A stretch of 64,000 nucleotides of DNA from contig CBDCAW010000012.1 in the NCBI GenBank assembly GCA_965214025.1, forward strand, positions 62,001 through 126,000. The letters run 5' to 3'. The notes below the pieces were generated by a model, which saw only the letters and a program-made list of their open reading frames with translations, did no database searches and was not told where the DNA came from. Shown one piece after another: positions 42,944-52,835 of the stretch; the stretch's first letter is position 1; each line of letters starts with the position of its first letter. The DNA comes from Granulosicoccus sp965214025. Lineage in GTDB: Bacteria; Pseudomonadota; Gammaproteobacteria; Granulosicoccales; Granulosicoccaceae. A program made the translations under genes and the position numbers.

Positions 42944-43792
42944 TTACGCGGCTTCCTCCAGGCGGGCGATCCGCACTTCAAGAGGTGGGTGGGTAGCCAT
43001 CAGCGTGGCAATCTTGCCGCCACCGGCGATGCCGAATGCCTGCAGATTGGACGGCAGCTGCGACTCGGAGCCGCGCTGCAGGGCACGCAGCGCGCCTATC
43101 ATGTTCTGGCGGCCGGCCAGGTCGGCGCCACCGGCATCCGCTCTGAACTCACGCTGACGCGAGAACCACGCGGCGATGAAGCTTGCCAGGAAACCGAAGA
43201 CGAAGTTGCCGATCAGGTTACCGATCATGAAGCCGGCGCCGTAACCGCCACCCCGCCTGCTCAGCAGCTGCCCCAGCAATCTTGAAAAGATGATCACGAA
43301 GGTGTTCAGCACACCCTGCACCAGGCCCATGGTGACCATGTCGCCGTTGTAGACGTGTGCCATCTCGTGGCCGAGCACCGCCTCGACCTCCTCCTTCGAC
43401 ATGTTTTCCAACAGCCCGGTAGATACCGCCACCAGCGCATCGTTCTTGTTCCAGCCGGTGGCGAAAGCGTTCGGCGAAGGTGATTGGAAGATGCCGACAT
43501 CCGGCATACCGACACCGGCCTGCTTTGCCTGCGCCTCGATCGTCTGCACCAGCCAGCGCTCGGTATCGGTGGTGGGCTGCGTGATCACCTGCACCCGCAT
43601 TGACCGGATGGCCATGGGCTTCGACAATGCCAACGAGATGAACGAACCGACGAAGCCGAAACAGGCGGCATAGATCACCAGCGAGGTGGTACTCGTACCG
43701 ATGGCACGGTCGAGCCCGAAGATCGAGCTGATGATGGTGAACACCACCATGACGGCCATGTTAGTGCCGAGAAACAACAGGATACGAGTCAT
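42944..43792 (-). CDS. htpX: Membrane protease HtpX
   Basis: An inner-membrane zinc metalloprotease for damaged membrane proteins. The 282-residue protein has two N-terminal helices (residues 3-22 and 33-53), the catalytic VLGHEMAHV, two more helices around residues 155-210 and the third metal ligand in REFRADAGGADLAG. THPPLEVRIARLE ends the protein, as in E. coli HtpX. The ATG at 43792 has AAAGG upstream. Its leader carries an 11-bp tandem repeat. Confidence 0.96.
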   Translation of the reverse strand: MTRILLFLGTNMAVMVVFTIISSIFGLDRAIGTSTTSLVIYAACFGFVGSFISLALSKPMAIRSMRVQVITQPTTDTERWLVQTIEAQAKQAGVGMPDVGIFQSPSPNAFATGWNKNDALVAVSTGLLENMSKEEVEAVLGHEMAHVYNGDMVTMGLVQGVLNTFVIIFSRLLGQLLSRRGGGYGAGFMIGNLIGNFVFGFLASFIAAWFSRQREFRADAGGADLAGRQNMIGALRALQRGSESQLPSNLQAFGIAGGGKIATLMATHPPLEVRIARLEEAA

Positions 43793-43832
43793 GTGCAGGC
43801 CTTTCGATATTGAAAAATTCAGCGAGGAATAA

Positions 43833-43887
43833 GGGTTCCCGAAGGGTTCCCGAAGGGTCCCCGAAGGGTCCCCGAAGGGTTCCTGAT
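43833..43887. repeat. 11-bp tandem repeat in the htpX leader
   Basis: Two copies of GGGTTCCCGAA (43833-43854), two of GGGTCCCCGAA (43855-43876) and a fifth, decayed GGGTTCCTGAT (43877-43887) lie 41 bp before the htpX start. The array would be transcribed as part of the htpX leader if its promoter is upstream. Confidence 0.9.
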
Positions 43888-44033
43888 CAGGAATCAGGTT
43901 CAAACGGGCTCCCGCCGGTACCTGATTCTGCCAGAGGTGCACCTCAGGAGTATCCCGCCAGGCTCGTTCTTTGAAATCTAGACGCGGTATCAGTCGATGT
44001 GCGATGTGGGTCTGGCCAACCGAATACTGGATC

Positions 44034-44918
44034 ATGGTAACCCGATCACTTCAAGGCACCACACTGATACTCACGGCCGCAGTGTTGTGGGGCACGACCG
44101 GCACGGCGCAGAGCTTCGCGCCCTTGGCTCTCTCATCCTATTGGGTCGGGGCGTTTCGATTACTGGTGGCAGGCCTGTTTTTCGTACCGTGGGTACTCGC
44201 GTTTCACGCACCGGCTCTGACGCATACCGGGTGGCGACGTCTACCCTGGAAAGCGATCGCAGTCGCGGCGTTCAGCATGGCGGCCTACAATCTGGCGTTC
44301 TTCGCCGGTGTCAGATCTGTCGGCGTGGGCGTCGGCACGGCTATCGCTCTGGGTAGCGGTCCGCTCTGGGCCGGCGCGCTGCAGACCGTCATCGACCGCC
44401 GGATACCGTCGCGTCATTGGTGGCTGGCGGTCACGACTGCCGTAGCCGGGCTCGTCATCGCCGCCTGGCATTCGAGTGGCCCGGAACCACTGCGGTACGG
44501 CGGAATTGCCCTGTGCCTGATCAGCGGTGCAGGCTACGCCGTGTACGCTTTCACGACCAAACGGATCGTCAGCCAGACATCGGCAGGCGTTGCCACGGCG
44601 GTGATCTTCATGCTGGCGGCATTGATCGCCTCGCCGCTGGCGGCCCTGCTGGCCGGTCCGCCGCAGGTCACCGCCGACGACGCCGTTGTCCTGCTGTGGC
44701 TAGGGGTCGTTGCCACCGGTGTCGCCTACTTGTTGTTCAGCGTCGGCCTGCGCTACGTCAGCAGCGCCACCGGTGTGGCGCTGGCACTCGCCGAACCGGT
44801 GGCTGCAGTGTGCCTGGCGATCGTCGTGATCGGTGAAAGGCCCGGCATGGCGACCCTGCTGGGCATGGGCATGGTTCTGATCGGGCTGGGCTTGCTGGTG
44901 CGTTCCGAGGTCGATTGA
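44034..44918 (+). CDS. EamA-family (DMT) transporter
   Basis: A 294-residue inner-membrane protein with ten predicted helices in two EamA repeats: the first starts ILTAAVLWGTTGTAQSF, the second GGIALCLISGAGYAVYAF. GERPGMATLLGMGMVLIGLGLL is the usual end. Family members export amino acids, nucleosides or other small metabolites; the substrate cannot be told. The ATG at 44034 gives the family start. It converges on parC. Confidence 0.9.
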   Translation: MVTRSLQGTTLILTAAVLWGTTGTAQSFAPLALSSYWVGAFRLLVAGLFFVPWVLAFHAPALTHTGWRRLPWKAIAVAAFSMAAYNLAFFAGVRSVGVGVGTAIALGSGPLWAGALQTVIDRRIPSRHWWLAVTTAVAGLVIAAWHSSGPEPLRYGGIALCLISGAGYAVYAFTTKRIVSQTSAGVATAVIFMLAALIASPLAALLAGPPQVTADDAVVLLWLGVVATGVAYLLFSVGLRYVSSATGVALALAEPVAAVCLAIVVIGERPGMATLLGMGMVLIGLGLLVRSEVD

Positions 44919-44926
44919 ACCGATTG

Positions 44927-47158
44927 CTATTCAAGCGCCACGGCACTGACCTTCTGGAATCCGCGCGGCAGCTTGCGGCCCCGTTGCCCCCGTGCACCGG
45001 CGTACTCCGCAAGTTCGCTGTAGCGGATTACGGTGTGCCGCTTGCCACTCTCCACCCGTACCTTGCCTTTCGGCGGAACCACCAGCACGGCCTGCATCGA
45101 CTCCTCGCCCGCCTTGAGCCTGGCGCCGGGAATATTGTAGATCTTGTTACCCTTGCCACGTGCCATCTCGGGTAGCTCGCCGACCGGGAAGCTGAGCAGG
45201 TTGCCGCTGTCGCTGATCGCCACCACCAGATCTTCGCTCAGCGAATTGATCTTCACGGCCGGCAGAACGATGGCACCGGCCGGCACACTGATCACGCTCT
45301 TGCCCGACTTGTTGCGGCTCACAAGCTCACCGAGGCGTGCCACGAACCCGTAGCCTGCAGTGGTGGCGAACAGGTATCGTTCGTCATCCGAGCCCATGAT
45401 CACGCTGATGAAGCGGGCTCCGTCGGGGGGCTTGAGCCGGCTGCTGATCGGTTCGCCCAGGCTGCGCGCGGAGGGAAAACCGTGCGCCGCCACGCCGTAG
45501 ACGCGCCCGGTGGAATCCAGGAACAAGGCGGTGGCATTGCTGCGACCACGTGCGGCATCCTGGTAGCCATCGCCAGCCTTGTAGTTCAAGGCCAGCGGAT
45601 CGACATCGAAACCCTTGCCCGCGCGCACCCAGCCGCGCTCGGAGAGCACCACCGTGATCGGCTCGCTGGGAATGAGGTCGGCGTCGCTGATCGCCTGAGC
45701 CGCCACCCGCTGCACGATGGGTGAGCAACGCTCGTCACCATAGGCATCGATATCCTCCTGCAGCTCCTTCTTCACCAGCGTCTTCATGCGCCGCTCGGAA
45801 CCCAGCGTGGTCTGCAGGGTATCGCGCTCCTTCTCCAGCGCTTCCTGTTCACCGCGAATCTTCATCTCTTCGAGCTGGGCAAGATGGCGAAGTTTCAGTT
45901 CGAGGATGGCTTCGGCCTGCTCGTCGCTGATGGCGAAGCGATCCATCAGAACCGGCTTCGGCTCGTCGTTCTCACGAATGATCGCGATGACCTCATCGAT
46001 ATTGAGATAGGCGATCAACAGACCCGCCAGCAGGTGCAGCCGCTTTTCGACCTTGTCCAGCCGCCACTGCAGGCGCCTGCGCACGGTTTCCATGCGGAAC
46101 TGAAGCCATTCGTTCAGGATGCCGACCAGGCCCTTCACCTGCGGCCGCCCGTCCAGGCCGATCATGTTCATATTGACGCGATAGGTGCGTTCCAGATCGG
46201 TGGTGGCGAACAGGTGATGCATCAGGCTGTCGATATCGACTCGATTGCTGCGCGGCGTTATCACCAGTCGCGTCGGGCTCTCGTGATCGGATTCGTCGCG
46301 CAGGTCTTCGACCATCGGCAGCTTGCGCGTCTGCATCTGATGGGCGATCTGTTCGAGAATCTTCGAGCCCGAAACCTGGAACGGCAGCGCCGTGACGATC
46401 ACGTCGTTGCCTTCACGCTCGTACACGGCCCGGCACCGCAGGCTGCCATGCCCGGTTTCGTACATCGACCGGATATCCCCGGGTGACGAGATGATCTCCG
46501 CCGCGCTCGGGTAGTCTGGCCCGGCGACATGTTGCATCAGGTCATCGATGGTGGACTTCGGCCTGTCAAGCATCATTATGCAAGCCTGGCCCAGCTCCTT
46601 CAGGTTGTGCGGCGGAATGTCCGTGGCCATGCCCACGGCGATGCCGGTGGTGCTGTTGAGCAGGATATGAGGTAGCCGCGACGGCAGCAGGGCCGGCTCG
46701 CTCAAGGTGCCATCGAAGTTCGGCACGAAATCGACCGTACCCTGGCCAAGCTCCTGCAACAGGGTCTTCGAGAATCGGGTGAGCCGCGATTCGGTGTAGC
46801 GCATGGCGGCGAACGACTTCGGGTCGTCCTGCGAGCCCCAGTTGCCCTGCCCGTCCACCAGGGGATAACGATACGTGAACGGCTGCGCCATCAGCACCAT
46901 CGCTTCGTAGCAGGCGGTATCCCCGTGCGGATGGAACTTGCCGAGCACGTCACCCACGGTACGTGCCGACTTCTTGTGCTTGGAGGCCGCCGACAGACCC
47001 AGCTCCGACATCGCGTAGATGATGCGTCGCTGTACCGGCTTCAGACCATCGCTGATATGCGGCAGGGCACGATCGAGAATCACGTACATCGAGTAATCGA
47101 GGTACGCCTTCTCGGTGTAGGTCGCGAGCGGCAGCTCTTCGACGGGATCAGGTTCCAT
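44927..47158 (-). CDS. parC: DNA topoisomerase IV subunit A
   Basis: The 743-residue decatenase subunit. Catalytic Tyr121 is in AAMRYTESR; the quinolone region reads HPHGDTACYE, with Thr81 where E. coli has Ser80 and Glu85 kept. KLRHLAQLEEMKIRGEQ is in the coiled-coil domain, and the C-terminal domain is a degenerate GyrA-like pinwheel without a GyrA box, distinguishing it from GyrA. Its partner parE is not in the window. Confidence 0.97.
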   Translation of the reverse strand: MEPDPVEELPLATYTEKAYLDYSMYVILDRALPHISDGLKPVQRRIIYAMSELGLSAASKHKKSARTVGDVLGKFHPHGDTACYEAMVLMAQPFTYRYPLVDGQGNWGSQDDPKSFAAMRYTESRLTRFSKTLLQELGQGTVDFVPNFDGTLSEPALLPSRLPHILLNSTTGIAVGMATDIPPHNLKELGQACIMMLDRPKSTIDDLMQHVAGPDYPSAAEIISSPGDIRSMYETGHGSLRCRAVYEREGNDVIVTALPFQVSGSKILEQIAHQMQTRKLPMVEDLRDESDHESPTRLVITPRSNRVDIDSLMHHLFATTDLERTYRVNMNMIGLDGRPQVKGLVGILNEWLQFRMETVRRRLQWRLDKVEKRLHLLAGLLIAYLNIDEVIAIIRENDEPKPVLMDRFAISDEQAEAILELKLRHLAQLEEMKIRGEQEALEKERDTLQTTLGSERRMKTLVKKELQEDIDAYGDERCSPIVQRVAAQAISDADLIPSEPITVVLSERGWVRAGKGFDVDPLALNYKAGDGYQDAARGRSNATALFLDSTGRVYGVAAHGFPSARSLGEPISSRLKPPDGARFISVIMGSDDERYLFATTAGYGFVARLGELVSRNKSGKSVISVPAGAIVLPAVKINSLSEDLVVAISDSGNLLSFPVGELPEMARGKGNKIYNIPGARLKAGEESMQAVLVVPPKGKVRVESGKRHTVIRYSELAEYAGARGQRGRKLPRGFQKVSAVALE

Positions 47159-47383
47159 GGTGTCTCGCGATTGGTAGAGGCGCCAAGGGCCTCAATCTGA
47201 AGGTAAGTGCATCTTCAACGTGGTACAGCCCTTTTCCGGACCGTTGCGACATGATTTTACGTAGTTTTTTCCGGCTGTCGATGACGCGATGCACTAGAAT
47301 CCACGCCTTCGTCCGAACACCTGCAATGCGCTGCGTCAGCTGCGTTGCAGGTGGCGCAAACGCCGATCGCACAGAGCCGCTTC

Positions 47384-49144
47384 ATGCCCTCTAACGATTT
47401 ATCGTCAAGACCCGACAAACCGGCTGCAGGCGCTATTCTGCACCCTGAGCGCGACCGTGAGTCGCTCGCCGTCTACGGTGCGTTGTCGCGCACGGTCGGG
47501 CTCGGGTACCGCAACAAGATCATGCTGGTCGCCTTCATCGGCACCCACGTACCCTTGTTGACGCTCGTCGCCTGGTTGCTTGCCCAGAGCGGTCTCGTGT
47601 GGAACAACAAGCTGAGCGTAATCCTGGTGGCCCTGGCCGCCACCCTCGTCGGGACCGGCCTGACACTGTTGATGCTGCATCATCTGCTGCAGCCTATCGT
47701 ATCCACCTCAAGAAGCCTGCGCGACTACCTGACGCACAACCGGCTGCCGGCACTACCCACGCAGTTCGCAGACGAGGTGGGCGTGCTGATGAACGATGTC
47801 AACCACACGCTGCACAAGCTGGATACGACCATTCGCGAGCTGACCTACTACAACCATGAAACCGGGCTACCCAACCGAACCTACTTTCTCGCGGCCATAG
47901 CGCGTCGCATCGAGCACGGTAGCACGACCTCCGGTGCTTCCCCATCAACCGGTTTCGCCATCTGCCTCGTCGAGCTGGTGAACTTCCGGCAACTGGTTTC
48001 GTCCCTCGGGCTCGACCGGACGACGGCGCGGCTACGTCGTGCCGGTCAGGAGCTGGCAGGCAGTCTCGAGCATCAGGGGCAGCTTTCCTGCATCAGCGAT
48101 CGAACGCTGGGTTTCATGCTGGAGACCGATGATCCTGATCAGGTAGCGAGCAGCCTGGCAAGAATACTCGCGAAACTCGACACCGTGGCCGAACCGGGCG
48201 AGGCACAGACGCTTCTTTCCGCCGCCGCTGCCAGTTACCCGATCGACGGCGACCAGGTCAGCGACCTGTTCGACAACGCACAGCTGGCGCTGTCGGAAGC
48301 CGTGGCGAATCCGGGTAGCCATGCGCAGTATTCGCATGAGAGCCGCTCGTCGATCGATGAACGGGCTCGCCTGGAGCACGAGCTGGGGCAGGCGATCAAG
48401 CTCGGCCAGCTACGTCTGTTCTATCAACCGGTAATCGATTCGGTACAGGGTCATACGATTGGTGCGGAGGCCTTGCTGCGCTGGATGCACCCCGATCGAG
48501 GCCTGCAGATGCCCGATGAATTCATCCCGCTGGCGGAGCGCAGCGATCTGATCCACGCGATCGGGCGCTGGACCCTCACCGAGGTCAGCCGTCAGATCAG
48601 GCACTGGCATGATCATCGACTATCGCCAGGGCGTATCTCGGTAAACCTGTCGGCCCGGCAGTTCAGCGATCCGGACCTGCTGCCGTACGTGCAGGAGGTG
48701 CTCGACGCGTACGGTATCCATGGCAGCGACCTGGAGCTAGAAGTCACCGAAACCTCGGCCATGGCAGACCTGAACCACAGCCGCGCCGTCTTGCTAGCCG
48801 TGCAGGCGCTCGGCGTTTCGGTGGCCATCGATGATTTCGGTACCGGTTATTCCAGCATGAGCTATCTGCAAAACCTGCCGTTCGACCAACTCAAGATCGA
48901 TCGGCAGTTCGTCCATCAGCTCACGATATGCCGAGCTCTGATCACTCTGGCCGAGGGCCTGGGCATGAGCGTTCTCGCCGAGGGGGTGGAAATCGCGGCC
49001 GACGTCGTCGCATTGGAGGGACTCGGCTGCACCCGTTTTCAGGGTTTTCATTTCTCACACGCGGTGGAACCCCTGGAATTCGAGAAGTTGCTCGGCAGGC
49101 GCTGGGGTCGGACCTCTCAGGCAGTGACACTCACCTCGGCGTAG
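47384..49144 (+). CDS. EAL-domain protein with degenerate GGDEF domain
   Basis: A 586-residue inner-membrane protein. Two helices (about residues 46-67 and 77-99) are followed by a HAMP-like linker, a GGDEF domain that has lost its motif (ISDRTLGF stands in its place), and an EAL domain with GAEALLRW, ELEVTETS, DDFGTGYSS, KIDRQF and AEGVE. It is thus a candidate c-di-GMP phosphodiesterase. The segment after KIDRQFVHQL is shorter than usual by about seven residues. The ATG at 47384 is preferred to a TTG at 47345. Its end overlaps the convergent peptidase gene by 28 bp. Confidence 0.9.
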   Translation: MPSNDLSSRPDKPAAGAILHPERDRESLAVYGALSRTVGLGYRNKIMLVAFIGTHVPLLTLVAWLLAQSGLVWNNKLSVILVALAATLVGTGLTLLMLHHLLQPIVSTSRSLRDYLTHNRLPALPTQFADEVGVLMNDVNHTLHKLDTTIRELTYYNHETGLPNRTYFLAAIARRIEHGSTTSGASPSTGFAICLVELVNFRQLVSSLGLDRTTARLRRAGQELAGSLEHQGQLSCISDRTLGFMLETDDPDQVASSLARILAKLDTVAEPGEAQTLLSAAAASYPIDGDQVSDLFDNAQLALSEAVANPGSHAQYSHESRSSIDERARLEHELGQAIKLGQLRLFYQPVIDSVQGHTIGAEALLRWMHPDRGLQMPDEFIPLAERSDLIHAIGRWTLTEVSRQIRHWHDHRLSPGRISVNLSARQFSDPDLLPYVQEVLDAYGIHGSDLELEVTETSAMADLNHSRAVLLAVQALGVSVAIDDFGTGYSSMSYLQNLPFDQLKIDRQFVHQLTICRALITLAEGLGMSVLAEGVEIAADVVALEGLGCTRFQGFHFSHAVEPLEFEKLLGRRWGRTSQAVTLTSA

Positions 49145-51186
49145 AACGCCGCCTCGCTTTCCAGCGCATCGATGCGGTTGGCAGCCTGGCGGAATCCATG
49201 ACCTTCGCCGGCATACTCCACATACCGATGGCGAACGCCTGCCGCCGCCAATGCTGCCACCATCTCGTGCGATACCGCAGGCGGCACGACCTTGTCGTCG
49301 CTACCCTGGAACAGGATCATCGGGCTTTTCACCTGATCGATGGCGTGTATCGGCGAGCGACTGTGATACACCGAGGTCTCGTCACCATCCAGCTGTGGGT
49401 GCCACGGTTGACCGAGCAGGGAATCGAGGTAGCGTGCCTCGAACTTGTGGGTGCTGTTCGCCAAGGTCACCAGGTTACCGATACCGTAGTAGCAAGCGCC
49501 GGCGGTGAACTCTTCCGGGTAGCGCGTCAGTGCGGTGAGCACCGCATAGCCGCCGGCACTACCCCCGCGTATGAAGACCTGGTGCGAGGCCCCGCCATCG
49601 GCATCGGGCACCTCGGCCAGTGTCGCCTGCACGGCGTCGATCACGTCGTCGACATCCCGCAACCCCCAGCAGCCATCCAGCGCATGGCGGTAGCTGCGGC
49701 CATAGCCGGTACTGCCCCGGTGATTGACATCGAGCACGGTGAATCCGCGAGTGGTCCAGAACTGCCGCAATGGATCGAACGCACAACCTGCCCGACTCGT
49801 GGGGCCACCGTGTACCAGCACCATCAGCTTCGAAGGCGCCGGACTCGCCACCGATGCCGACTTCGGCGCGGACGAAGTCGAAATGCCTGATGTGTCCGAT
49901 CCGGACGACGATTCCGATGCGACCGACGACTCCATTGTGCCCGGCTCTGCGGAAGGGGAGTAGTGCCAGGCATGAGTCAGCGCACCATCGCGCGTGGGAA
50001 TGCGCACGGCGCGGGCCTTCGATACATGCTCGGCCGGCATGACCGCCTCACCGGCGTGCACGATGGCAACGTGCCCATCGCTCAGGCTCACCGACATTAC
50101 CGACGGCTCACGACGATCGCTGGCCGCCATCAGCAAGACCTCATCGTCGAACACCGGAGACAACTGTGAAAACTCGACGAACTCAGGGTCGGTATCGATC
50201 GTCAGCGCCGCCATGTTGTCGATGAGCACGAGTGCGTCGCAGGCTTCCCCGGTTCGAACCGCCAACACTCGGTGATGGTCGATGGGCCGCACCCGGGTGT
50301 GGCCGAATACCCAGTGTGCCGCACCGTATTCGGCCTGCTCGCGCGTAACGGTCTCGACCGACCCGTGATGCAGCCGGTGCAGATTCCAGAAGTCTTGCCA
50401 CGGTGCATCGCCACCGCCGTCCAAGGCGAAGACCAAAGTGCCGTCCTTGCAGTAATCAGCCTGGCAGGCAGCACTGCCGATGCCACCCGCCACACGCAGG
50501 GGGGTGGCGAGCTCACCGGACTCGGCATCGAATGCCCCCGCCGCGAGGCTGGCGTTGTGCCAGGGCATGTTCGGGTGATCCCATGACAGCAGACAGACCT
50601 GCCTGCCGTCGGGCGAGAAGCGTGGCGCGGCGTAGAAGTCGTGACCACGGGCGAGTGGTCGCCAGCGACGTGCGGCATCGTCAAGATCGAGGATGACGAT
50701 GGCATTCTCGTTCTCGTGGTGCTCACGCGTTCTTTCACCCACTGCCACCACCCAGCGCCCCGCCGGGTGCAGGCACAGATCGGCGAGCATCCAGTCGCCG
50801 CGCTCGGCCGGCGGCGTCATCGCCTCCGCCGGGCCGCCCGTCAGCGCTTGCCGGTAGAGGCGTTGATCGGCGTAGTCCACGAACAGGCAGTGATCGTCGG
50901 TCAACAGGTGGCAACGGCCGCCATACTCGTGCACGCGCGAACGGATGTTGTGACCCGTTTCGGTCAGCGTACGCGTCGAGCCATCCGGCTGCAGTTGCAT
51001 GAGCGCCAGACGACCGGCCTCTTCCGGCAAGGACTGCACCCAGAACACACCGAGTGCATGACGCTGAGGGAACTGCGGCGAACCCGGACGAGCGAACACC
51101 AGTGACGGGTCGAGCGGGCTCGGCGATGGACCATCCAGTGTGGGCGAGTCGAAAAACGCCTGATCGAGCCCGGATGAATCGCTCAT
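49117..51186 (-). CDS. S9-family serine peptidase (prolyl oligopeptidase-like)
   Basis: A 689-residue cytosolic enzyme. The N-terminal half is a WD-like propeller (SPDGRQVCLLSWDHPNMPW, HNIRSRVHEYGGR). The alpha/beta-hydrolase half starts after a Ser-rich linker (residues 420-450) with LMVLVHGGPTSRAG, DVNHRGSTGYGRSYR, catalytic Ser in RGGSAGGYAV, Asp in QGSDDKVVPP and His in GEGHGFR. It resembles acylaminoacyl peptidases and DPP-like enzymes; no signal peptide is visible. Its ATG overlaps the pgi stop (ATGA), so it is coupled to pgi. Confidence 0.92.
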   Translation of the reverse strand: MSDSSGLDQAFFDSPTLDGPSPSPLDPSLVFARPGSPQFPQRHALGVFWVQSLPEEAGRLALMQLQPDGSTRTLTETGHNIRSRVHEYGGRCHLLTDDHCLFVDYADQRLYRQALTGGPAEAMTPPAERGDWMLADLCLHPAGRWVVAVGERTREHHENENAIVILDLDDAARRWRPLARGHDFYAAPRFSPDGRQVCLLSWDHPNMPWHNASLAAGAFDAESGELATPLRVAGGIGSAACQADYCKDGTLVFALDGGGDAPWQDFWNLHRLHHGSVETVTREQAEYGAAHWVFGHTRVRPIDHHRVLAVRTGEACDALVLIDNMAALTIDTDPEFVEFSQLSPVFDDEVLLMAASDRREPSVMSVSLSDGHVAIVHAGEAVMPAEHVSKARAVRIPTRDGALTHAWHYSPSAEPGTMESSVASESSSGSDTSGISTSSAPKSASVASPAPSKLMVLVHGGPTSRAGCAFDPLRQFWTTRGFTVLDVNHRGSTGYGRSYRHALDGCWGLRDVDDVIDAVQATLAEVPDADGGASHQVFIRGGSAGGYAVLTALTRYPEEFTAGACYYGIGNLVTLANSTHKFEARYLDSLLGQPWHPQLDGDETSVYHSRSPIHAIDQVKSPMILFQGSDDKVVPPAVSHEMVAALAAAGVRHRYVEYAGEGHGFRQAANRIDALESEAAFYAEVSVTA

Positions 51187-52835
51187 GCCTGCAGGTTGCG
51201 CAGCTTCATGGCGCGGTTCACGAGCCCGTTGGTCGAACTGTCGTGGTCGGTGACCGTCTTGCCGGCCCGCAGCTCGGCGGCGATCGATTTCGCCAGCTGC
51301 TTGCCCAGTTCCACCCCCCATTGATCGAACGGATTGATGTCCCAGATGACCGCTTCGACGAAGACCTTGTGCTCGTACATCGCGATCAGCGCACCGAGCT
51401 GATAAGGATCGAAACGCTGTACCAGCAGTGTATTGCTGGGCCGATTGCCGCTGAATACGCGATGACCCGCCTGCTCCTCTATGTTCGCTTCGGATTCACC
51501 CGACGCCTGCAACTCACTGACGACCTCGTCACGACTCTTGCCACGCATCAGCGCCTCGCTCTGGGCAAAGCAATTCGCCATCAACAACTCGTGATGCCGA
51601 CCGATCGGTTTCAGACTCTCCAGCGGCATGATGAAGTCCACGGGAATCAGATGGGTGCCCTGGTGCACCAGCTGGAAGAACGCATGCTGACCGTTGGTAC
51701 CCGGCTCTCCCCAGACCACAGGCTCCGTCGGCACGGTAACGGGCGAGCCATCGCGGTGCACCGATTTGCCGTTGCTCTCCATGGTGAGCTGCTGAAGGTA
51801 GGCCGGCAACCGATGCAACAGCTGGTCGTAGGGTGCCACGAGCTGGCTGGTGGCACCGAGGAACCCGGTGCACCAGACGCTGAGCAACGCCAGTGTCACC
51901 GGCAGATTCTGCGCCAGCGGTGCCTCCTGGAAATGCCTGTCCATCGCGTAGCCACCGTCGAGGAACCGGCCGAAGCGTTCCTCACCGATGGCCAGCATCA
52001 GGGGCAGGCCGATCGCCGACCAGAGCGAATAGCGCCCGCCGACCCAGTCCCAGAAGCCGAACATGTTGTCGGTGTCGATGCCGAACTCGCTCACCGCCGA
52101 ACCGTTGGTGGAGACCGCCACGAAATGACGGGCTATGTCGATATCCTGCCCACCCGCTTCGAGGAACCAGCTGCGTGCGGTATGCGCATTGGTCAGGGTT
52201 TCCTGCGTGGTGAAGGTCTTGGAGGCGACGATGAACAGCGTGGTTTCCGGGTTCATCCGGGCCAGCGTGGAGGCAATCTGCACGCCGTCGACATTCGACA
52301 CGAAATGCATGGCGAGCTGCGGATGACCGAACGGTGCCAGCGCCTCGACCGCCATCAGGGGTCCCAGGTCGGAACCGCCGATGCCGATGTTCACGATGTC
52401 GGTGATGGACTGACCGGTAAAACCTTTCCAGTCACCATTGCGCACTTTCCCGCAGAACTGCCCCATCCGCTCGAGTACAGCTCGTACCGGCGGCATCACA
52501 TCCACGCCATCGACCATCAGCGGTGTGTCGGAGCGGTTGCGCAGCGCGGTATGCAGCACGGCACGGTCTTCGGTGGAGTTGATCTTCTCACCGCGGAACA
52601 TCGCGTCGCGCCAGTGTTCGACCTCGCTTTCACGTGCCAGCGACACGAGCAGGTCGTGAGTCTCTTCGGTGATGCGGTTCTTCGAGAAATCGAGGAAGAT
52701 GCCGGCGGCTTCGAGCTGGAATCGATCAAAGCGATCTGGCTGACGCGCGAACAGCTCGCTCATGGGAGTTTTGCCGAGAACGTCGGCGTGGTTCCGCAGC
52801 TGTTGCCAGGACGGATGATGTTCGGGATGTGTCAT
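51183..52835 (-). CDS. pgi: Glucose-6-phosphate isomerase
   Basis: Interconverts glucose 6-phosphate and fructose 6-phosphate. The 550-residue protein has TDIVNIGIGGSDLGP, the signature FVSNVDG, VASKTFTTQETLTNA (phosphate-binding), MESNGKS and GEPGTNGQHAFFQLVHQGT with the catalytic Glu and His. The ATG at 52835 (MTHPEHHPSW) is taken; a TTG nine bases upstream is unlikely. It is coupled to the S9 peptidase. Confidence 0.97.
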   Translation of the reverse strand: MTHPEHHPSWQQLRNHADVLGKTPMSELFARQPDRFDRFQLEAAGIFLDFSKNRITEETHDLLVSLARESEVEHWRDAMFRGEKINSTEDRAVLHTALRNRSDTPLMVDGVDVMPPVRAVLERMGQFCGKVRNGDWKGFTGQSITDIVNIGIGGSDLGPLMAVEALAPFGHPQLAMHFVSNVDGVQIASTLARMNPETTLFIVASKTFTTQETLTNAHTARSWFLEAGGQDIDIARHFVAVSTNGSAVSEFGIDTDNMFGFWDWVGGRYSLWSAIGLPLMLAIGEERFGRFLDGGYAMDRHFQEAPLAQNLPVTLALLSVWCTGFLGATSQLVAPYDQLLHRLPAYLQQLTMESNGKSVHRDGSPVTVPTEPVVWGEPGTNGQHAFFQLVHQGTHLIPVDFIMPLESLKPIGRHHELLMANCFAQSEALMRGKSRDEVVSELQASGESEANIEEQAGHRVFSGNRPSNTLLVQRFDPYQLGALIAMYEHKVFVEAVIWDINPFDQWGVELGKQLAKSIAAELRAGKTVTDHDSSTNGLVNRAMKLRNLQA

